From: Litorihabitans aurantiacus
GTDB taxonomy: Bacteria; Actinomycetota; Actinomycetes; Actinomycetales; Beutenbergiaceae
Direction: 5' to 3'
Assembly (NCBI RefSeq): GCF_030161595.1
Contig: NZ_BSUM01000001.1
Span: forward strand, 186,001-250,000
Length of the DNA: 64,000 bases
In this document: positions 41,254 through 48,567 of the stretch, piece by piece
Layout: every line of letters begins with the position of its first letter
Numbering within the stretch: position 1 is the first letter of the stretch
Notes under the pieces: generated by a model
The model's database searches: none
The model's input: the letters and a program-made list of their open reading frames with translations, nothing else
What the model was told of the DNA's origin: nothing
Program-made: the position numbers and the translations under genes

Positions 41254-42168
41254 GCCACGGGCACGCGCACGGCGCGACGACGGCGGGTCAGCGGCACCGT
41301 CCCCGGCTGGTCGCGGCGCTCGCCATCACGGTGACGGTCCTCGTGATCGAGGTGGTCGCCGCGCTGGTCACCGGCTCGCTCGCGCTGCTGGCGGACGCCG
41401 GGCACATGCTCTCGGACGCGGCGGGGCTGGCGATCGCCCTGGTGGCGACGTGGCTCGCGGCCCGTCCGGCGACCGACCGGTGGACCTTCGGGTGGCAGCG
41501 GGCCGAGGTGCTCGCGGCGCTGGTCAACGGCGTCGTGCTCATCGTCGTCGGGACCCTCGTGATCGTGGAGGGTGCGGCGGCTCGGCGAGCCGGGGGAGGT
41601 GGGCGGATCCCTGATGCTGGCCGCGGGGCTCGTCGGGCTCGCGGCCAACCTCGTGTCGCTGCGGCTGCTGCGGGCGGGGCGACACGAGAGCCTGAACGTG
41701 CGCGGCGCCTACCTCGAGGTGCTCGGGGACCTGCTGGGGTCGGTCGCGGTGGTCGCAGCCGCCGTCGTGATCGCGGTGACCGGGTGGCAGCGGGCCGACG
41801 CCGTCGCCTCCATCACTATCGGCGTGCTCATCGTGCCGCGGGCGATCGCGCTGCTCAGGGACGTCGCACGCGTGCTGCTCGAGGGGGCGCCGGCGGAGGT
41901 GTCGGTGGAGCGGGTGCGCGAGCACCTGGAGGCGGTGCCCGGGGTCGTGGCGGTCCACGACCTGCACGCGTGGACCATCACGTCGGGGGTGCCGGTGCTC
42001 TCCGCGCACGTGGTGGTGGCCGACGGCGCCGCCGCGGCCGGTCGGTGCGCGGTGCTGGACGAGCTGCAGGCGTGCCTGGCGGGTCACTTCGACGTCGAGC
42101 ACTCGACGCTGCAGATCGAGCCCGCCTCGCACGTGCGCGACCACCCCGAGGGCGCAGCGCACGCGTAG
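41250..42168 (+). CDS. Cation diffusion facilitator metal exporter, CzcD/ZitB type (frame break)
   Basis: The first 105 residues carry MSHGHAHGA, then TM helices with the metal-site helix LALLADAGHMLSDAAGLAIALVATWLA (HxxxD). The frame fails at 41568-41575 (VIVEG, then junk) and resumes with VRRLGEPGEVGGSLMLAAGLVGLAANLVSLRLL, YLEVLGDLLGSVAVVAAA and the C-terminal cytoplasmic domain (VPGVVAVHDLHAWTI, HVVVAD). Repair needs either one base removed or two added, unlike the other breaks. The family exports Zn, Co or Cd by proton exchange. It is co-translated with the ArsR repressor. Confidence 0.82.
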
Positions 42169-42289
42169 GGCGAGATCCCCAGAAGTCTCGCGGCGTCCCC
42201 AAAGTCTCTCGCGGACGTCCTGAAGTCTCTCGCGAAGCCCCAGAAGTACCTCGCGGGCTCCCACCAAGCCCTCGCGAACGGGGGTGGGG
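42169..42289. repeat. Tandem 19-22-bp degenerate repeats between convergent CDF gene and galE
   Basis: Five units of the type AAGTCTCTCGCG or AAGTACCTCGCG, with AAG starting at 42183, 42202, 42223, 42244 and 42266. The core matches the minus strand of the array at 36216-36364. Both arrays lie exactly between convergent stop codons. Confidence 0.8.
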
Positions 42290-43249
42290 TCAGTCGCGGG
42301 GGCGCGCCGCCCAGGCCGAGGCGACCATGTCGGTGACGGTGTGGCGCATCGCCCAGTCGATGTCGCGGGCGGCGAGCGTGCCGTCGGCCACGATCCGGTC
42401 GGGGTCGCCGGCGCGGCGCGGACCGATCTCGGGCGTGAAGTCCTGGCCCGTCGCGGCGGCGAAGGCGTCCATGATCTGGCGCACCGAGAGGCCGTCGCCG
42501 CTGCCGAGGTTGTAGACGCGCTCGAGCTCGCGCCCGCCCTCCAGCGCCTGCGCGGCGGAGACGTGCGAGGTCGCGAGGTCGACGACGTGCACGTAGTCGC
42601 GCACGTTCGTCCCGTCCGGCGTGGCGTAGTCCTCGCCGTTGATGCGCGGCGTCCGGCCCTCGCTGAGCGCCTTGATCACGAGCGGGAAGAGGTTGTGCGG
42701 CGAGGTGTCCGCGAGCTGCGTGGTGCCCGACCCGACCACGTTGAAGTAGCGCAGCGACGTGTGGCGGATGCCGTGGGCGCGCCCGGCGTCGGCGATCAGC
42801 CACTCGCCGATGAGCTTGGACTCGCCGTAGGGCGACTCGGGGCTGGTCGCCGTCGTCTCGGTCACGAGGTCCGTGCGCGGCGTGCCGTAGGTCGCGGCGG
42901 AGGAGGAGAAGACGAGGTTGCCGACGCCCGCGGCCACCATCGCCTCGAGCAGGCTGACGGTCCCCGTCACGTTCTGCGTGTAGGTGTGCAGCGGCTCCCT
43001 GACCGAGACGCCCGCGTACTTGAAGCCGGCCAGGTGAACGACTCCGGTGACGCCGTGCTCGCGCAGCGCCGCGGTGACGGCGGGGGTGTCCAGGAGGCTC
43101 GTCTCGACGAACGGCACACCGTCCGGCACGTAGTCGCGGTGGCCGCTGGAGAGGTCGTCGAGCACGACGACGTCGATCCCCGCCTCCCCGAACGCCCGCA
43201 CCACGTGCGACCCGATGTAGCCCGCACCCCCGGTGACCATCCACGACAT
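42290..43249 (-). CDS. galE: UDP-glucose 4-epimerase
   Basis: 319 residues, extended short-chain dehydrogenase. MVTGGAGYIGSHVV binds NAD; HLAGFKYAGVSVREPLHTYTQNVTGTVSLLEAM, SSSAATYG, and the YxxxK pair in SPYGESKLIGEW are present. RYFNVVGS, NVRDYVHVVDLA and VYNLGSGDGLSVRQIMDAF are GalE hallmarks. It interconverts UDP-glucose and UDP-galactose. The ATG at 43249 is followed at once by the nucleotide-binding motif. Divergent from the helicase gene. Confidence 0.92.
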   Translation of the reverse strand: MSWMVTGGAGYIGSHVVRAFGEAGIDVVVLDDLSSGHRDYVPDGVPFVETSLLDTPAVTAALREHGVTGVVHLAGFKYAGVSVREPLHTYTQNVTGTVSLLEAMVAAGVGNLVFSSSAATYGTPRTDLVTETTATSPESPYGESKLIGEWLIADAGRAHGIRHTSLRYFNVVGSGTTQLADTSPHNLFPLVIKALSEGRTPRINGEDYATPDGTNVRDYVHVVDLATSHVSAAQALEGGRELERVYNLGSGDGLSVRQIMDAFAAATGQDFTPEIGPRRAGDPDRIVADGTLAARDIDWAMRHTVTDMVASAWAARPRD

Positions 43250-43608
43250 GACGACTCCCTCGTTCCCAGTCCACCTCGGCCGCCTCGACCCACCTCGGCC
43301 GAGCGATCAGAAACTACCACGAACCAACATTCCCGAACGTGGTCGGCGACGGCGTCGCCCGCCCCGACGGTAGCGGGTGCGGGCGGGGCGGACGCGTCGG
43401 CGACCCCGCGTGTGGGAGGATGGTCGCGACGGCGCACCCTTGCGCCGTGCCGCGAGATCTTCCGCCCCGCGGGCCTGCACCCGGCACACTGCCGATCGCC
43501 GCGCCCGCAGCGCCAGCCGCACCCGGGCGATCGCATCCTTCCGCGGCCAAGGCCGCGAGACGCGGGCGCCGCAGGCGCCACGTCACGCCGAAGCAGAACT
43601 GGACCCCC
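43250..43608 (+). promoter_or_regulatory. Divergent control region and long leader of the DEAD-box helicase
   Basis: About 360 nt without a convincing gene. The galE side has TAGTTT on the minus strand (43311-43316) as a candidate -10. The helicase side carries several short hairpins near the start, such as GCGGCC-AA-GGCCGC. The open frame continues upstream in phase with the helicase but is Arg/Pro-rich without conservation, so I treat it as untranslated. Long structured leaders are common for cold-inducible helicases. Confidence 0.4.
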
Positions 43609-45405
43609 GTGTCTTCTCCCTCCTCCGCGCCCTCGACGGCGCCCGCAGCGTCCGCACCCGCCGACGCCGCCCCCTCCTTCGCCGACCTCGGCATCCCCGA
43701 GAGCCTCATCACCTCCCTCGCGGACCGCGGCATCACCGCGCCGTTCCCGATCCAGGTCGCCACGCTCCCCGACTCCCTCGCCGGCCGCGACGTGCTCGGC
43801 CGCGGCCGCACCGGCTCGGGCAAGACTCTCGCGTTCGCCATCCCGGTCGTCACGCGCCTCGCACCGGGTCGTCGTGCCGAGCCCAGCCGCCCGCGCGCCC
43901 TCGTGCTGGCCCCCACCCGTGAGCTCGCCAACCAGATCACCGAGACGCTCGCGCCGCTCGCAAAGGCCGCCCGCCTGAGCATCACGACGATCTTCGGCGG
44001 CGTCGGCCAGGGCAAGCAGGTCTCCGCCCTCCGCGGCGGCATCGACATCCTCGTCGCGTGCCCCGGCCGCCTCGAGGACCTCATGGGCCAGAAGCTCGTC
44101 TCGCTCGACGGCGTCGAGATCACGGTGCTGGACGAGGCCGACCACATGGCCGACCTCGGCTTCCTCCCGGGTGTCACGCGCATCATGCGCGCCACGCCCG
44201 CCGTCGGGCAGCGCCTGCTGTTCTCCGCGACCCTCGACAACGGCGTGGACGTGCTCGTCAAGCGGTTCCTCGACAAGCCCGTCACGCACTCGGTCGACCC
44301 GGCCAGCTCGCCGGTCGCCGCGCTGACCCACCACCTCTTCGAGGTCGGTGGCGCCGAGGAGAAGAAGGACATCGTCGAGGCGCTCGCCTCGGGCCGTGGC
44401 CGCCGCCTGCTCTTCATGCGCACCAAGCACCAGGCGCGCCAGATGGCGCGCCGCCTCACCGCGGCCGGCATCCCCGCCACAGACCTGCACGGCAACCTGT
44501 CCCAGGGGGCGCGCGAGCGCAACCTCGCCGCGTTCCACTCCGGGGACGTGCGCGTCATGGTCGCCACGGACATCGCCGCGCGCGGCATCCACGTCGACGA
44601 CGTCGACCTCGTCGTGCACGTCGACCCGCCGGCCGAGCACAAGGCGTATCTGCACCGCTCGGGCCGCACGGCGCGCGCGGGCGCGGGCGGCGACGTCGTC
44701 ACCCTCGTCCTGCCCGAGCAGCGCGGCGACGTGCGCCAGCTGACGCGCGCCGCCAAGATCACCGCGACGCCGCAGCGCGTGCGCGCCACCGACGCGGCCG
44801 TGACGGCGCTGGTCGGCGAGGTCGCCCCGCGCGTGGCCCCCGGGGCCATGCCCGCGGGCGCCGCGACCAAGCCCGAGCCGCAGCAGCCGCGCCGCAAGGG
44901 TGCCGGCGGCGGTTCCGGTCGCTCGGCCCAGGGTGGGCAGGGCGGCCAGGGTGGTCGGGGTCGCCAGGGCGGTCAGGAGGGCCAGACCCGGGCGGCGGTC
45001 GACGGCGGTGCATCCGCCCCGAGCGGCGAGGGCTCCGGCGGTGGTCGCCGTCGCGGACGTGGCCGCGGGCGCGGCGCAGCCGGTGCCGCGGCTCCCGTCG
45101 GCGCGTCCGCCCGCACGTCCGAGGGCCGCCCGTCCGGCGGTCGTGGCGACGGCGGCGCTCGCGGCGGCGAGTCGCGCGGCGGCGGGCAGGCCGCCGGCGC
45201 GCCCGGTGGTCAGCACCAGCGCCGCGGTCAGCGGTCGGCGGCCAAGGGTCCCAAGGGCGAGTCGCGCGGCGGCGGCGTCCGCGGGTCGGGCGCCCGCAGC
45301 GGTGGTGGTGCCGGCGGACGTGGCAAGGGCCGCGGCTCGGCTCCCGTCACGTACTCCACGAGCACCGGCGGTGGCGGCGGCTTCGTCCAGATGACGCAGC
45401 GCTGA
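43609..45405 (+). CDS. DEAD-box ATP-dependent RNA helicase with Gly/Arg-rich tail
   Basis: About 598 residues. The helicase core shows the Q motif (SFADLGIPESLITSLADRGITAPFPIQ), motif I GRGRTGSGKT, Ia PTRELANQI, GG, II VLDEADHM, III FSATL, IV RLLFMRTKHQARQ, V MVATDIAARGIHVDDVDLVVHVD and VI HRSGRTARAG. The last 190 residues are Gly, Arg, Gln and Ser-rich (repeats of GGQGG and GESRGGG) and probably bind RNA nonspecifically. Motif II is standard DEAD. GTG 43609 is the likely start; the gene may be cold- or growth-regulated through its leader. Confidence 0.92.
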   Translation: MSSPSSAPSTAPAASAPADAAPSFADLGIPESLITSLADRGITAPFPIQVATLPDSLAGRDVLGRGRTGSGKTLAFAIPVVTRLAPGRRAEPSRPRALVLAPTRELANQITETLAPLAKAARLSITTIFGGVGQGKQVSALRGGIDILVACPGRLEDLMGQKLVSLDGVEITVLDEADHMADLGFLPGVTRIMRATPAVGQRLLFSATLDNGVDVLVKRFLDKPVTHSVDPASSPVAALTHHLFEVGGAEEKKDIVEALASGRGRRLLFMRTKHQARQMARRLTAAGIPATDLHGNLSQGARERNLAAFHSGDVRVMVATDIAARGIHVDDVDLVVHVDPPAEHKAYLHRSGRTARAGAGGDVVTLVLPEQRGDVRQLTRAAKITATPQRVRATDAAVTALVGEVAPRVAPGAMPAGAATKPEPQQPRRKGAGGGSGRSAQGGQGGQGGRGRQGGQEGQTRAAVDGGASAPSGEGSGGGRRRGRGRGRGAAGAAAPVGASARTSEGRPSGGRGDGGARGGESRGGGQAAGAPGGQHQRRGQRSAAKGPKGESRGGGVRGSGARSGGGAGGRGKGRGSAPVTYSTSTGGGGGFVQMTQR

Positions 45406-45428
45406 CAGCCTGACGCGATCGCGACGGC

Positions 45429-45452
45429 GGCGCCCGACCTCGGTCGGGCGCC
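45429..45452 (+). terminator. Intrinsic-type hairpin after the helicase
   Basis: Perfect 11-bp arms GGCGCCCGACC / GGTCGGGCGCC around a TC loop, 23 nt after the stop. GC-rich without a long U-tract, as usual in actinomycetes. Confidence 0.7.
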
Positions 45453-45532
45453 GTCGTCGTCACCTCTTCGCCCCGCCGACCACGTCGCAGCCGATCCGAC
45501 GCATCCGACCCGATCTCGGGCAGGGTGGAGGG

Positions 45533-46588
45533 ATGGCAGACGTCTCCCGCGGTCCGAACCTCGCAGCCTCCATCGAGGCCTCGCTCGAGCGGCGCGCCGC
45601 CACGGTGCTGGCCCGCCGCGGCTGGCGCCCCACCCCGGTGGTGTACGACACCTACGGCCGCGCCGCCGTCGACGGCGAGGGCGGCTGGATCCGCCTGCTG
45701 TGCCGCGTGCTGGTCATGCCGCCGACGGCGCGGCGCAGCGCCGAGGGTCGCTCGCGCGGCTTCCGGCGCTACCTGTCCGTCTCGGCGCCGGACCTCCCGG
45801 TCCGGGTGCGGATCGGCGACACGGTGCACCGGGTGCGCACCGAACCGGGCGGCTACCTCGACGTCCGGCTGCCGGTGAACCTGCCCGCCGGGCAGCACGA
45901 GGTCCACGTGGAGGTCCCGGGCGGGGCCGATCCCGGCCGCGGTCGCGTGGACGTGGTCGACCCGGCCATCGGCCGCGGCGTCGTCAGCGACATCGATGAC
46001 ACGGCGATGATCACGCTGCTGCCCTCGCCGCTGCAGGCCTTCTGGAACACCTTCGTGATGCAGGAGGGGCAGCGGCGCCCCGTGCCCGGCATGGCGACGT
46101 TCCTCGGCCGCGAGAACCAGGGCTTCATCGTCTACGTCTCGACCGGCGCGTGGAACTACGCCCCGGTGATCCGCCACTTCCTGGACCGCTACGAGTTCCC
46201 CGCGGGTGCGCTGATCCTCACCGACTGGGGACCCTCGGCCCAGCGCTGGTTCCGCTCCGGCCTCGAGCACAAGCGCACGCAGCTGCGCCGGCTGCGCGAG
46301 GAGTTCCCGGAGCTGCGCTGGGTCCTCGTGGGCGACGACGGGCAGCGCGACCCCGGCATCTACGCCGAGTTCGCCGCCGAGTTCCCGCAGGCCGTCGACA
46401 CGGTCGCGATCCGTACGCTCACGCCCGCCGAGCACCTCCTCACCGCCGGGACGCCGCTGGCGCCCGACGAGCTCGCGCGGCGGGTGCCGGTCGTCGGGCT
46501 CGAGGGGCGTGACCCGGCGGAGATCCCCGACGGCGTGCGGCAGCTGCGCGGCGGCGACGGCAACGCGCTGGTGGTCGCCTCGCTCTAG
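45533..46588 (+). CDS. APP1-family phosphatidate phosphatase-like protein
   Basis: 351 residues. An N-terminal beta-rich region (about 40-140) is followed by the APP1 catalytic motif VVSDIDDTAMIT (DxDxT, about 150-157), then YVSTGAWNYAPVIRHFLDRYEFPAGALILTDWG, SGLEHKRTQLRRLREEFPELRWVLVGDDGQRDPGIYAEF, which is the rest of the HAD-like site (Lys and Asp-Asp). Yeast App1 dephosphorylates phosphatidate; bacterial members are little studied. No signal peptide. ATG at 45533 is preceded by GGTGGAGGG. Confidence 0.87.
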   Translation: MADVSRGPNLAASIEASLERRAATVLARRGWRPTPVVYDTYGRAAVDGEGGWIRLLCRVLVMPPTARRSAEGRSRGFRRYLSVSAPDLPVRVRIGDTVHRVRTEPGGYLDVRLPVNLPAGQHEVHVEVPGGADPGRGRVDVVDPAIGRGVVSDIDDTAMITLLPSPLQAFWNTFVMQEGQRRPVPGMATFLGRENQGFIVYVSTGAWNYAPVIRHFLDRYEFPAGALILTDWGPSAQRWFRSGLEHKRTQLRRLREEFPELRWVLVGDDGQRDPGIYAEFAAEFPQAVDTVAIRTLTPAEHLLTAGTPLAPDELARRVPVVGLEGRDPAEIPDGVRQLRGGDGNALVVASL

Positions 46589-46654
46589 CGACGCGCGGAT
46601 GGACGACGGCGCGCGCCGACACCCCGGGCGGGGCGCCACGCCGTCGCACGTCCC

Positions 46655-47596
46655 TCAGAGGGTCACGACGTTGCGCAGCTCCTCGCCCGCGAGCAGCGCG
46701 GCGACGTTGGACTCCACCAGCTCCTCGGCGCCGAGGGGTCGGCCGCCGGCGGAGTGCGGGGTGAGGATCACGTTCGGGGTGTCCCACAGCGGGTCGTCCG
46801 TCGGCAGCGGCTCGGTGGCCATGACGTCGAGCGCGGCCCCCGCGATCACACCGTCCCACAGGGCGGTGCGCAGCGCGGCCTCGTCGACGGTGGCGCCGCG
46901 GCCGACGTTGACGAACCAGGCCTTGCGCGGGAGCAGCGCAAGAGTCGCGGCGTCGACGACCTCCGCCGTCGCCGAGGTGGCCGGGAGGATGTTCACCAGC
47001 ACGTCCGCGTCCGCGAGGACCTCGGGCAGGGCGTCGGCCGTCACCACGGGGAACCCCGCGCGCTCGCCCGCGCGCTGCGCGACCCCGGTGACCTCGGCGC
47101 CGAGCGCGCTCAGGTGCCCCGCGAGGCGCTGACCGATCCCGCCGAAGCCCCAGATCACGACGCGGGCGCCACCGACGAGGGTGAAGCGCTCGGCGTTGTC
47201 GCGCGGCTGGTTCACGCCGAGCTCGCGCGCCCACCGGTGCTCGCGGCGGGCGTCGACGGCGACGTCGAGCCGTCGCGCCGCCGCGAGGATGAGGGCGAGC
47301 GCGTGCTCGGCCACGGGGCCGTCGTGCAGCCCGTTGCCCGAGGTGAGGACGACGTCGTCCGCGAAACCGGCCGCCTCGATCTGGTCGGTGCCGGCGGTCA
47401 GCGTCTGCGCCCAGCGCAGGGAGGTCAGCTCCTGCGCGGAGCGCGCGAGCCAGCGCGGGGACAGGCTCCACAGCACGATGCCCTCGGCGTCGTGGTGCTC
47501 GGGCGGCAGCGGGTCGCGGACGGCGTAGGTGACGGTCTCGACGCCGTCGGGCAGGTCGAGGCTCAGCGGGAAGGAGTCGGGCAGCAGCAGCTTCAC
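46655..47596 (-). CDS. D-isomer-specific 2-hydroxyacid dehydrogenase
   Basis: 313 residues. The Rossmann motif VVIWGFGGIGQRLAGHL (GxGxxG) binds NAD(P). VNILPATSATAEVV, FVNVGRGATVDEAAL (Arg), DVMATEPLPTDDPLW (Glu) and the catalytic His in VILTPHSAGG are in family order. It reduces or oxidises a 2-keto/2-hydroxy acid; the substrate is not evident. The GTG at 47596 gives VKLLLPDSF as start, as in close actinobacterial relatives. It is divergent from msrB. Confidence 0.9.
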   Translation of the reverse strand: MKLLLPDSFPLSLDLPDGVETVTYAVRDPLPPEHHDAEGIVLWSLSPRWLARSAQELTSLRWAQTLTAGTDQIEAAGFADDVVLTSGNGLHDGPVAEHALALILAAARRLDVAVDARREHRWARELGVNQPRDNAERFTLVGGARVVIWGFGGIGQRLAGHLSALGAEVTGVAQRAGERAGFPVVTADALPEVLADADVLVNILPATSATAEVVDAATLALLPRKAWFVNVGRGATVDEAALRTALWDGVIAGAALDVMATEPLPTDDPLWDTPNVILTPHSAGGRPLGAEELVESNVAALLAGEELRNVVTL

Positions 47597-47692
47597 CCCT
47601 CCATCCTGCCGTCTCACTCCCGCATCCCTGGAACACGGGCGCACCTGCGATGGTTGAGGATGGGTGGACAGCCCAGCGAGAGGAGATCGGCC

Positions 47693-48100
47693 GTGAGCTA
47701 TCAGGTCTGGAAGAGCGACGAGGAGTGGCGCAGCCTCCTGGACCCGCAGGAGTACGCCGTCCTGCGGCAGGCCGGCACCGAGCGGGCGTGGACGGGCGAG
47801 CTGCTCGACGAGAAGCGACGCGGCACCTACTCGTGTCGAGCCTGCAAGGCCGAGCTGTTCACGGCCGAGACGAAGTTCGACAGCCACTGCGGGTGGCCGA
47901 GCTTCTACGCGCCGAAGGAGGGCGACGCCGTCGAGCTGATCGAGGACCGCAGCCACGGGATGGTGCGCACGGAGGTGCGCTGTGCGAACTGCGGTTCGCA
48001 CCTCGGGCACGTGTTCGACGACGCGCCGCAGACCCCGACGGGCGACCGGTTCTGCATGAACTCGGTCTCGCTCACGTTCGCCGAGGACGCGGAGGCCTGA
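47693..48100 (+). CDS. msrB: Peptide-methionine (R)-S-oxide reductase
   Basis: 135 residues. Two CxxC pairs bind zinc (CRAC and CANC), with FDSHCGWPSFYAP, RTEVRCANCGSHLGHVFDD and the catalytic Cys in DRFCMNSVSLTF. It repairs methionine-R-sulfoxide in proteins with thioredoxin-type reductants. The GTG start is preceded by AGAGGAG. It is followed by a perfect hairpin and convergent GlsB. Confidence 0.96.
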   Translation: MSYQVWKSDEEWRSLLDPQEYAVLRQAGTERAWTGELLDEKRRGTYSCRACKAELFTAETKFDSHCGWPSFYAPKEGDAVELIEDRSHGMVRTEVRCANCGSHLGHVFDDAPQTPTGDRFCMNSVSLTFAEDAEA

Positions 48101-48120
48101 CTTCCTGATCCGCCCGGATG

Positions 48121-48164
48121 AACGACGGCGGCCACGCTCCGCTAGGAGCGTGGCCGCCGTCGTT
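48121..48164. terminator. Perfect 20-bp hairpin terminator between convergent msrB and GlsB gene
   Basis: Twenty paired bases on each side (48121-48140 and 48145-48164) around the tetraloop GCTA. It begins 21 nt after the msrB stop and ends 15 nt before the GlsB stop. On both strands the stem ends in TT, so it should work in both directions. Confidence 0.8.
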
Positions 48165-48178
48165 CGTGCGCGGCTGCG

Positions 48179-48448
48179 TCAGCGACGCGCGCCCTTGCGG
48201 CCCGTCAGGGCCCCGTAGACGAGAAGCACGACGAGCGACCCGCCGATGGCGAGCGCCCAGGTCTGGATGCTGAAGAAGTTCTCCAGGCCGGCGTCGAAGA
48301 TCAGGTTGCCGAGGAAGCCGCCGACGAGGGCGCCCACGACGCCGAGGATCAGGGTGGCGAGGAAGCCACCCGGTGCGCGGTCCTTGAGGATCGCCTTGGC
48401 GATGGCGCCGGCGATGAGTCCCAGGACGATCCAGCCGATGATGCCCAT
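48179..48448 (-). CDS. GlsB/YeaQ/YmgE-family stress membrane protein
   Basis: 89 residues with three membrane segments: IIGWIVLGLIAGAIAKAIL, GFLATLILGVVGALVGGFLGNLIF and WALAIGGSLVVLLVYGAL, with KDRAPGG in the first loop. This is the transglycosylase-associated (GlsB) family, induced by envelope or general stress; the molecular role is unknown. AAGGAG precedes the ATG at 48448. Confidence 0.92.
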   Translation of the reverse strand: MGIIGWIVLGLIAGAIAKAILKDRAPGGFLATLILGVVGALVGGFLGNLIFDAGLENFFSIQTWALAIGGSLVVLLVYGALTGRKGARR

Positions 48449-48567
48449 GTCATGTCTCCTTCAGTCACTCTCGAACGGCCTGGATCAGCAGGCCGTGTAT
48501 CAACCGTCCCCCGTCCCGAACAGTTCGTCAAGAAAACTGTTCGTCAACGCAACTGTCGTGAGATCGG

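Noticed and set aside
41250-42168. CDF exporter as a decayed pseudogene
   Set aside because: Only one frame change is present and all family segments are intact on both sides, so sequence error is at least as likely; confirmation needs resequencing.
36216-42289. Repeat arrays considered as CRISPR
   Set aside because: Units of 21-22 bp are contiguous and degenerate, with no unique spacers and no cas genes.
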